11,333 nt of DNA, taken from contig CAMIKG010000099.1 in NCBI GenBank assembly GCA_946221915.1, positions 1 to 11,333 of the forward strand, in the 5' to 3' direction. Both the position numbers and the translations under genes were made by a program. How positions within the stretch are numbered: position 1 is the first letter of the stretch; every line of letters begins with the position of its first letter. The notes beneath the pieces are model-generated. The model had not been told where the DNA came from. It saw only the letters and a program-made list of their open reading frames with translations, and did no database searches. Shown piece after piece: positions 6,133 through 11,333 of the stretch. The DNA comes from an uncultured Erwinia sp. (lineage in GTDB: Bacteria > Pseudomonadota > Gammaproteobacteria > Enterobacterales > Enterobacteriaceae).

Positions 6133-7068
6133 TTAAGCACGATCGCCTTTCGTCAGCTCACGCTTCATTTCGATAATCTGCTTGTAGTCTTCCACTGTGG
6201 CCGGGCCGATATGCTGGGTGCCGCCCATCGCTTTGATAAAGCAGCTGTGATTTTCGGTATCCAGCTTTTTAATTGCAGTGACCACTTTCTGTTTAAAGTC
6301 GGCTGGAAGGCTGTTGCTGACCAGGATTGGACCATTTGGGATCAGCGGTGATTTCCAGATAATGCGGATTTTTTTCATCAGGTCCGGATTATCCATCTTG
6401 ATCATGCGGGTAAACGCGCCCGCAGTGTAGCCGCTGTTGTAGTCACCGACCATTGAGGTCCAGGTCACCGCGCCAGCAAACTGGCCGTTCAGCACGCCGA
6501 GAATGTCCTGCTCATGGCCGCCGGAGAAGGTCACGCTGCTGAAGGTGTTGTTATATTTGTTGTCGCTGTTGCCGCCAAACAGCTGCTTAAACGACTGGTT
6601 CGGGATCAGGAAGCCAGAGGTGGAATCCGGGTCGGCAAAACCAAACGCGGTGCCTTTCAGATCTTCCAGTTTCTGGTACGGGCTGTCCGCCTTCACCACC
6701 ACCACAGAGTGGTAACCACGGGATTTATCGTTGTCATCCACCGCAATACCGACCACATCCACCGCTTTTGGATCTTTGATATACACCGAGGCGTAAGAGG
6801 ATGGTGACATACTCAGCACCAGATCAATCTTGCCGCCCAGCAGGCCCTGGATTACGCCAGAGTAGTCTGACGAATTGCGCAGTTTGGTATCCACACCCAG
6901 TTCTTTATCGAAAAAGTCTTTCACGCACTGGTTGTCACCAATCTGCTGCGTGGCGTTCTGGCCGCCGAGGATACCCAGATTCAGTTCCTTCGGTGCATCC
7001 GCTGCGACCGCGCTAAAAGTCATAACTGCGCCGGTCAATACTGTGGTCAAAACAAGATTTTTTTTCAT
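6133..7068 (-). CDS. phnD: Phosphonate ABC transporter, periplasmic binding protein (PhnD)
   Basis: This 311-aa protein is the receptor of the phosphonate importer. Residues 1-22/23 are a signal peptide (KK start, hydrophobic core, SAVA cleavage region). The phosphonate-holding elements known from E. coli PhnD are present: DPDSTSGF with Ser149, Thr150 and Ser151, and His185 in GGHEQ. DYSGVIQG (Tyr69) and the family string IIWKSPLIPNGPI (residues 236-248) are also there. It is shorter than E. coli PhnD (about 338 aa) and much more diverged from it than PhnM or PhnP are from theirs. The residues in the positions of the E. coli Tyr and Glu that contact the 2-aminoethylphosphonate amine appear to be Ser and Ser, so substrate preference may differ. 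Two cysteines (48 and 276) could form a disulfide. It follows phnC by 27 nt and is followed by the long repeat spacer. Confidence 0.92.
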   Translation of the reverse strand: MKKNLVLTTVLTGAVMTFSAVAADAPKELNLGILGGQNATQQIGDNQCVKDFFDKELGVDTKLRNSSDYSGVIQGLLGGKIDLVLSMSPSSYASVYIKDPKAVDVVGIAVDDNDKSRGYHSVVVVKADSPYQKLEDLKGTAFGFADPDSTSGFLIPNQSFKQLFGGNSDNKYNNTFSSVTFSGGHEQDILGVLNGQFAGAVTWTSMVGDYNSGYTAGAFTRMIKMDNPDLMKKIRIIWKSPLIPNGPILVSNSLPADFKQKVVTAIKKLDTENHSCFIKAMGGTQHIGPATVEDYKQIIEMKRELTKGDRA

Positions 7069-7095
7069 TGCTGTCGCCTGTGTTGTGTTGCCTGC

Positions 7096-7935
7096 TTAGT
7101 GAACCTGACTGATTTCATCGCCATACAGGGTATGGAGAAGCGCTTCATCGATCTGCGCGGGATGACCATCAAACACGATACGACCGTGTGCGATGCCAAT
7201 CGCCCGCGTACAGTACTCTTTCACCAGCTCGACCGAATGCAGGTTGACCATCACGCTGATGCCGTTTTCACTCACCTGACGCAGTACATCCATAATGCGG
7301 CGGGTGTTTTTCGGATCGAGCGAGGCCACCGGCTCATCGGCCAGCAGGATTTTAGGGTTCTGCATCAGCGCACGGCAAATCGCCACCCGCTGCATCTGTC
7401 CGCCGGAGAGGTTTTCCGCGCGCTGCAACGCCTGCGGCAGCATGTTCATCCACTGCAGCAGCGAAATCGCGCGCGCACGATCTTCGTCGGGGAAAATTTT
7501 AAAGAAGGATTTCAGCGTGGAGGTCTGGCTGAGACGCCCCAGCAGCACGTTGGTCAGCACGTCGAGACGCGGCACCAGGCAAAAGTCCTGAAAAATCATG
7601 CCGCAGTCGGCGCGCCACTGGCGCAGCTGACGACTGTTCATGGTAACGATATCCTGCTGTGAGGCATCGTCACGGTAGTTGACAATCGCCCCTTCCGTCG
7701 CTGGCAGCGTGCCGTTCAGCACATGCAACAGCGTGGATTTACCCGCGCCGGAACGTCCGACCACTGCCACCAGCTCACCGGCATGCAGGTCAAAATTGAT
7801 ATCCTGCAACACGCGCTGCCGGGCGGAATAAGTTTTTCCCAGACCGCGTACGGCAAGAACGGTTTGCTGCGGTTGCGCCTGCCAGTGCACTTCAGGTTCA
7901 GGAGCGGATTTCAGTAATGCCTGTGCCATATGCAT
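7096..7935 (-). CDS. phnC: Phosphonate ABC transporter, ATP-binding protein (PhnC)
   Basis: This 279-aa cytoplasmic ATPase would power phosphonate import through PhnE1/PhnE2. It has Walker A GRSGAGKST (residues 60-68), a Q-loop in MIFQDF, the PhnC-type CLVPRLDVLTNVLLGRL, the signature LSGGQMQR, Walker B ILLADEPVASLDP and an H-loop His in NLHSVEL. It is slightly longer than E. coli PhnC (262 aa) because of about 25 extra N-terminal residues before VLAVRGLGKTY. ATG at 7935 is taken as start; a second ATG two codons later is equally possible, as the ribosome site is weak (ACGGAT). It is the first gene of the importer cluster and sits about 30 nt downstream of a predicted PhoB-dependent promoter. 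Confidence 0.95.
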   Translation of the reverse strand: MHMAQALLKSAPEPEVHWQAQPQQTVLAVRGLGKTYSARQRVLQDINFDLHAGELVAVVGRSGAGKSTLLHVLNGTLPATEGAIVNYRDDASQQDIVTMNSRQLRQWRADCGMIFQDFCLVPRLDVLTNVLLGRLSQTSTLKSFFKIFPDEDRARAISLLQWMNMLPQALQRAENLSGGQMQRVAICRALMQNPKILLADEPVASLDPKNTRRIMDVLRQVSENGISVMVNLHSVELVKEYCTRAIGIAHGRIVFDGHPAQIDEALLHTLYGDEISQVH

Positions 7936-7970
7936 ATCCGTATCTGTTCAGTGAAATGAGATTTGAGGCT

Positions 7971-7977
7971 TATTAAG
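7971..7977 (-). promoter_or_regulatory. Predicted -10 element of the phnC promoter
   Basis: On the minus strand the segment reads CTTAATA, giving CTTAAT or TTAATA as a -10 hexamer. It begins 10-11 nt after the last Pho half-site, the spacing usual for PhoB-activated sigma-70 promoters where the Pho box replaces the -35. Transcription would start near 7964, about 30 nt before the phnC ATG. Confidence 0.55.
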
Positions 7978-7987
7978 AGCATCGGGT

Positions 7988-8027
7988 ATGAAAGGCAGAT
8001 GACAGGCGAATGATAAAACCGTGACAC
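7988..8027 (-). promoter_or_regulatory. Double Pho box upstream of phnC
   Basis: Read on the minus strand, four 7-bp half-sites follow one another at exactly 11 bp: GTGTCAC (8027-8021), TTATCAT (8016-8010), CTGTCAT (8005-7999) and CTTTCAT (7994-7988). The PhoB consensus half-site is CTGTCAT/C, matched at 6, 5, 7 and 6 of 7 positions. This is the layout of two tandem Pho boxes. It lies in the 104-nt spacer between phnP and phnC, so phnCDE1E2 would have its own phosphate-starvation promoter besides read-through from phnLMNP. Confidence 0.78.
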
Positions 8028-8039
8028 CCTCACGCAGAG

Positions 8040-8783
8040 TTACAGGTCGAGGGTCAGTCCGTCATGCGCCGCCGCGATGCCCGGCGGCAGCGTATGCTGC
8101 TGCAGCCAGCGATCGACGTCATGGGTGAGGTGCGTCAGCCAGCTGTGGCGCGAACCGATCTGCTGATGCAGACGGATGGCCAGCTGAATATCGTTGTGAT
8201 TACGCGGCGCATCACAGGGCGGGTAGTTGCAGTCGAGGATCAGGTGTTGTGGAGGTTCGGCACGCAGAAAATCCAGCGTATCGGCAGGCAGGTCGACGGT
8301 GTCGCACAGCCAGGCGCAGGCGTGTTGCCGCCCGCGAATATGGTAGCCGAAGGTGATTTTTGAGTGGATCAGCGGCAGCGGCGTCACGCTCAGTGCGCCA
8401 CACTGCAGCGGCTGAAACGCGGTTAACGGCGGCTGAAATTGCAGCAGGCCGGGATGTTTAAACAGATCGTCGCACCCCGCCGCATCGGGCGGGCCATACA
8501 CCGGGATCGGCGCGCCGACGCCCCAGCGTAGCGGAAACAGTCCCTGTACATGATCCATATGATAATGCGTGAGTAAAATGCGCGTGATGTCGCCGCCACT
8601 GAACTGCTGCTGCAGATCCGTGCCGGCATCCAGCAGCGTGGTTTCGCCGTCGCAGCGGATCATTGCGCTGCACGGGCCACGGCGATAGTGCGGCTGCTGC
8701 CGCGCGCGCTGGCAGACAGCACAGTCACAACCAAACACCGGCACCTGCTGCGCACCGCCGGTGCCGAGAAAGGTCAGCTGCAT
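8040..8783 (-). CDS. phnP: Phosphoribosyl 1,2-cyclic phosphate phosphodiesterase (PhnP)
   Basis: This 247-aa metallo-beta-lactamase-fold enzyme opens 5-phosphoribosyl 1,2-cyclic phosphate, the product of the C-P lyase reaction, to ribose 1,5-bisphosphate in the cytosol. The N-terminal TFLGTGGAQ is followed by a zinc-binding Cys cluster, CDCAVC (residues 19-24). The metal site HYHMDH is at 73-78, followed by VQGLFPLRWGVG. Further conserved segments are IPVYGPPD, GCDDLFKHPGLL, LIHSKITFGY, the Asp of LCDT, and DAPRNHND. These agree closely with E. coli PhnP (252 aa). The frame runs two codons further up (TTG, CTG), but ATG at 8783 with GGAG 8 nt before it is preferred. It follows phnN after 37 nt with no phnO between. 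The 104-nt gap after it carries the phnC promoter. Confidence 0.95.
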   Translation of the reverse strand: MQLTFLGTGGAQQVPVFGCDCAVCQRARQQPHYRRGPCSAMIRCDGETTLLDAGTDLQQQFSGGDITRILLTHYHMDHVQGLFPLRWGVGAPIPVYGPPDAAGCDDLFKHPGLLQFQPPLTAFQPLQCGALSVTPLPLIHSKITFGYHIRGRQHACAWLCDTVDLPADTLDFLRAEPPQHLILDCNYPPCDAPRNHNDIQLAIRLHQQIGSRHSWLTHLTHDVDRWLQQHTLPPGIAAAHDGLTLDL

Positions 8784-8820
8784 CAGCAAGGCTCCGGCTG
8801 GCTAAGGTTTTTCAGGTGTC

Positions 8821-9363
8821 TTACTGGCATGGTGTTTCCTCCAGCAGGGCGCAGAACTGGCGCAGTGTCTCCGCCAGCTCGCCATCATTATTCAGCACCA
8901 GACAGGGATGCGGGATCGCTTCCTGCGCCCGTTGCAGGCGCTGGCTGATTTCCGCTTCGCTCTCGCGCGCACGCTGACGCAGACGCGCCGCGAGTACCGC
9001 CTGCGACACCTGCAGACAGACCGGCAGCAGCGCCGCGCCATAGCGCTGACGCACCGCAGGCAGATGCAGACGGGAACCGTTCACCACCACGTCCATGCCC
9101 TGCGCCAGCCACAGATCGATTTCAATGCCCAGCGCGTAGTAGTGCTGATGCGCCTGCCAGTCGATGGCAAACAGCCCTTTCGCCCGGCGACGCAAAAACT
9201 CCGTTTCGCTCAGCGCGATATGGTTTTCCCCGCCCGCATCGGCGGCGCGGGTAATATAGCGATGCGCGACCATCACCCCTTCCGGCGCGCTGGCGCGCAG
9301 GGCATGCAGCAGGCTGTCCTTGCCCGCGCCCGAAGCGCCCATCAGCCAGATCAGCCGCGCCAT
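8821..9363 (-). CDS. phnN: Ribose 1,5-bisphosphate phosphokinase (PhnN)
   Basis: This 180-aa kinase of the guanylate-kinase-like P-loop fold phosphorylates ribose 1,5-bisphosphate to PRPP, returning the sugar carrier of C-P lyase to nucleotide metabolism. Walker A is GASGAGKDS (residues 9-17). HRYITRAADAGGENHIALSE matches the PhnN substrate-binding region, followed by FAIDWQAHQHYYALG and VVVNGSR. The C-terminal half has basic residues typical of the lid (RLRQRARESEAEISQRL). E. coli PhnN is 185 aa. An upstream in-frame start exists at 9390, but ATG at 9363 shares one base with the phnM stop (TGATG), the classic coupled junction. Confidence 0.95.
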   Translation of the reverse strand: MARLIWLMGASGAGKDSLLHALRASAPEGVMVAHRYITRAADAGGENHIALSETEFLRRRAKGLFAIDWQAHQHYYALGIEIDLWLAQGMDVVVNGSRLHLPAVRQRYGAALLPVCLQVSQAVLAARLRQRARESEAEISQRLQRAQEAIPHPCLVLNNDGELAETLRQFCALLEETPCQ

Positions 9364-10499
9364 CAGTACACCATCCGTCCCTGCGCCCACACCTGACGAA
9401 TATGCACATGGCCGTGATCGGTATGCGCCAGCACCAGGTCGGCGCGCTTACCTTCGCTGATAACGCCACGGTCATTCAGCTGCAGTGACGCCGCCGGATT
9501 CGCCGTGACCAGCGCCACCGCGGCAGGCAGGTCGTACCCGTTAGTTTCATCCTGCGCCAGCCGGAAGGTGGCGTCGAGCAGGCTGGCCGGATAGTAGTCG
9601 GAGGAGAGAATATCCAGCAGCCCTTCCTGCGCCAGCTGATATGCCGCGACGTTGCCGGAGTGTGAACCGCCGCGCACAATATTCGGCGCGCCCATCAGGA
9701 TTTGCAGCCCCTTTTCACGTGAACGGCGCGCGGCGATGGCGGTGGTGGGGAATTCGGCAATCACGCTGCCTATCGCCTGCGACTCATCAACATGCTCCGC
9801 TGTCGCATCATCATGGCTGGCCAGCGCAATGCCCAGCTCGCGGCAACGGGCGGAAATGGCGGCGCGATTCGGCTGCGACCAGCGCTGCGCCAGGCTAATC
9901 TGCTGCGCTTCAAACTCATCCATTTCGCTATCGTTCAGCTGATATTTGCCCTGGTAATACTCACGATATTTGGTCAGAGAGGTGTACTGACGCTGGCCTG
10001 GCGAGTGATCCATCAGCGACACCAGCGACAGCCCCGGCGTATGCATCAGCTGTTCAAACAGGCTCAGCGTGCCGTCGTGCGGCAGCTCACAACGCAGGTG
10101 CAGACGGTGTTCCGCCCGGTTCAGTCCCAGCCGCTGGCTGTGGGTGATGGCGTTAATCATTTTGCTGAGGTTATCCAGCCGGTGACCGCCGTCGCGCACA
10201 TCACCGACGCCAATCGCATCCAGCACCGTGGTGATACCGCTGGCAACCATCAGCGCATCGTGGCTGCTCATCGCCGAATGGGCGGGCCAGTCGACCTTTG
10301 GCCGCGGGGTGAAAAATTTGTCGAGATTATCGGTATGCAGCTCCACCAGCCCCGGCAGTAAATAGCCGCCAGCGCCATCCAGCACCTGCGGCAGGCGGCT
10401 GGTGCTGTCGCTAAAACTGCGGATAACCCCGTCCTGCATCTCCAGCGAACCGCTGACGACCTCGTCTTTCAGCACCAGACGAACGTTATTAATGATCAT
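9363..10499 (-). CDS. phnM: Alpha-D-ribose 1-methylphosphonate 5-triphosphate diphosphatase (PhnM)
   Basis: This 378-aa amidohydrolase-superfamily enzyme removes diphosphate from the 5-triphosphate of ribose 1-phosphonate, giving the substrate of the radical C-P lyase. MIINNVRLVL starts the protein. HTDNLDKFFTPRPKVDWP (metal ligands His55 and Asp57) follows LLPGLVEL. Later segments LVSLMDHSPGQRQ, ALASHDDATAEHV, SVIAEFPTT, GAPNIVRGGSHSGN and DILSSDYYPASLL are near-identical to E. coli PhnM, which is also 378 aa. An open extension of 39 codons upstream is rejected, because ATG at 10499 has AAGGAA 7 nt before it and starts the conserved sequence. It overlaps phnL by 11 nt and phnN by 1 nt, indicating one transcript. 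Confidence 0.97.
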   Translation of the reverse strand: MIINNVRLVLKDEVVSGSLEMQDGVIRSFSDSTSRLPQVLDGAGGYLLPGLVELHTDNLDKFFTPRPKVDWPAHSAMSSHDALMVASGITTVLDAIGVGDVRDGGHRLDNLSKMINAITHSQRLGLNRAEHRLHLRCELPHDGTLSLFEQLMHTPGLSLVSLMDHSPGQRQYTSLTKYREYYQGKYQLNDSEMDEFEAQQISLAQRWSQPNRAAISARCRELGIALASHDDATAEHVDESQAIGSVIAEFPTTAIAARRSREKGLQILMGAPNIVRGGSHSGNVAAYQLAQEGLLDILSSDYYPASLLDATFRLAQDETNGYDLPAAVALVTANPAASLQLNDRGVISEGKRADLVLAHTDHGHVHIRQVWAQGRMVY

Positions 10500-11199
10500 G
10501 TGACGGTTCCTTAGCAGGAGGCAGCATCGGGTGCAGGCGGTCGGCGACCCGGTCGCGCACCGCATTATCATGGAAAATACCAACAATCGCCGCGCCGCGA
10601 TCGCGCGCTTCTTCAATCAGTTGCACAACGGCGGCGCTGTTGGTGCTGTCCAGCGAGGCGGTCGGTTCATCCAGCAGCAGGATCGGATAGTCGGCGATAA
10701 ATCCGCGCGCGATGTTGACGCGCTGCTGCTCACCGCCGGAGAAGGTTGACGGCGCCAGCGACCACAGGCGCTGCGGCACATTCAGCCGCTCCAGCAGATA
10801 GCGCGCGCGTCGTTCACACAGCGCTCGTTCCACGCCGCGTTCCAGCAGCGGCTGCATCACCACTTCCAGCGTCGGAATACGCGGGATGACGCGCAGGAAC
10901 TGGCTGACCCAGCCGATGGTTTCGCGGCGCACTGCGAGAATCTGCCGCGCCGGAGCGGTGACCAGGTCTATCCATTGCCGCTGGTGATACACCCGGATAT
11001 GGCCGCTTTCCGGCAGATAGTTGGCGTACAGCGAGCGCAGCAGCGTTGATTTGCCGCTGCCGGAGTGGCCATCCAGCACCACGCACTCGCCCGCGTTAAC
11101 CTCGAAACTGGTGGCGCGCAGCACTGGCAGCACCACGCCGTGCTGGTTGTGTAACACAAAAGTTTTACTGAGATTTTCCACGCGCAGTAGTGTGTTCAT
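10489..11199 (-). CDS. phnL: C-P lyase system ABC-type ATPase PhnL
   Basis: This 236-aa ABC ATPase is encoded with the C-P lyase genes. It has Walker A GHSGSGKST (residues 44-52), a Q-loop in WVSQFLRVIPRIP, the signature FSGGEQQRVNIARG, Walker B ILLLDEPTASLD and an H-loop His in GIFHD. No membrane partner is known for PhnL; in E. coli it is needed for phosphonate use and is thought to work with PhnK on the PhnGHIJ complex. The frame stays open 34 codons upstream, but that part translates a GC-rich palindrome (GEGWGGG). ATG at 11199 with GGA 7 nt before it starts the homologous region MNTLLRVENLSKTF. Its 3' end overlaps phnM by 11 nt. It is about 10 aa longer than E. coli PhnL (226 aa), in the C-terminal tail. 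Confidence 0.95.
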   Translation of the reverse strand: MNTLLRVENLSKTFVLHNQHGVVLPVLRATSFEVNAGECVVLDGHSGSGKSTLLRSLYANYLPESGHIRVYHQRQWIDLVTAPARQILAVRRETIGWVSQFLRVIPRIPTLEVVMQPLLERGVERALCERRARYLLERLNVPQRLWSLAPSTFSGGEQQRVNIARGFIADYPILLLDEPTASLDSTNSAAVVQLIEEARDRGAAIVGIFHDNAVRDRVADRLHPMLPPAKEPSHDH

Positions 11200-11236
11200 C
11201 GTTATTCCAGAAAGTAACCTTTTGGTTTTCGCTTTC

Positions 11237-11255
11237 CCCCCCACGGCGTGGGGGG
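11237..11255. repeat. GC-rich palindrome upstream of phnL
   Basis: CCCCCCAC (11237-11244), a 3-nt loop, and GTGGGGGG (11248-11255) form a perfect 8-bp stem 38 nt before the phnL ATG. It is a shorter relative of the next palindrome. Confidence 0.7.
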
Positions 11256-11261
11256 AGATGG

Positions 11262-11333
11262 AGTACGGCGTTGTTGCTCCCCCTCCCCAGCCCTCCCCCA
11301 CATCGTGGGGGAGGGGGCAGTATGGCGTCGTTG
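11262..11333. repeat. GC-rich palindrome, tandem member, running to the window edge
   Basis: An 11-bp perfect inverted repeat, CCCTCCCCCAC (11291-11301) and GTGGGGGAGGG (11305-11315), has a 3-nt loop. Its left arm (11276-11301) is identical over 26 bp to 1128-1153. The lead-in AGTACGGCGTTGTTG (11263-11277) recurs, slightly altered, at 11319-11333 (AGTATGGCGTCGTTG). Another unit therefore probably begins at the window edge, making this a tandem array in front of phnL. In E. coli phnK is immediately next to phnL, so the array interrupts a normally tight junction, if phnK lies upstream here. Confidence 0.75.

Noticed and set aside
5693..6136. Plus-strand open frames of 66-147 codons across the spacer
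   Set aside because: They arise because the stop-free 41-bp unit cycles through all three frames. The products are shifted translations of one repeat, with no recognisable domain.
9122..9475. 117-codon minus-strand frame over the phnM-phnN junction, and long plus-strand frames opposite phnL, phnM, phnN and phnC
   Set aside because: These are shadows of high-GC coding sequence, lying opposite or inside genes with clear homology.
10500..10616. N-terminal extension of PhnM
   Set aside because: The 39 extra codons lie inside phnL in another frame. The conserved PhnM start and a ribosome site are at 10499.
11200..11301. N-terminal extension of PhnL
   Set aside because: It would translate the GC-rich palindromes; PhnL homology begins at the ATG at 11199.

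Overview
The window looks like part of an Enterobacterales chromosome. It has moderately high GC, PhnM/PhnP/PhnN/PhnL proteins very close to the E. coli C-P lyase proteins as I recall them, and short GC-rich intergenic palindromes. Family and genus cannot be fixed from the sequence; Erwiniaceae or a neighbouring family is a guess. All eleven supported genes lie on the minus strand, so they read from right to left. No tRNA, rRNA, insertion sequence or CRISPR was seen.

Right part (11333 to 8040): a GC-rich hairpin array, then phnL-phnM-phnN-phnP. This is the distal half of a C-P lyase gene set. phnL to phnN overlap by 1 to 11 nt and phnP follows after 37 nt. No phnO lies between phnN and phnP, where E. 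coli has it. The core genes phnGHIJK are not in the window and presumably lie beyond its right edge.

Middle part (8039 to 3889): a spacer with four 7-bp Pho-box half-sites at exact 11-bp spacing, and a -10-like element at the right distance. This is probably a PhoB-dependent promoter for the phosphonate importer phnC-phnD-phnE1-phnE2. The importer has two separate full-length permeases and a PhnD that is divergent from E. coli PhnD. phnD and phnE1 are separated by a 484-nt spacer holding two perfect hairpins, a 41-bp tandem repeat array, a 128-bp element with 16-bp inverted ends, and a second repeat series in the opposite orientation. All of these share the decamer CAGGGAACAC or its complement.

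Left part (3888 to 110): a complete ribose/monosaccharide-type ABC importer in the order ATPase, permease, substrate-binding protein. A 236-nt repeat-rich spacer lies between the last two. There is no kinase, pyranase or regulator beside it, so its sugar is unknown. Another direct repeat lies at the left edge.

Together the phn genes would bind phosphonates in the periplasm (PhnD), import them (PhnC, PhnE1, PhnE2), and process the C-P lyase ribosyl intermediates towards PRPP (PhnM, PhnP, PhnN). PhnL is an ABC-type partner of the C-P lyase machinery. The most notable non-coding features are the internal Pho-box promoter and the elaborate repeat block inside the importer operon.
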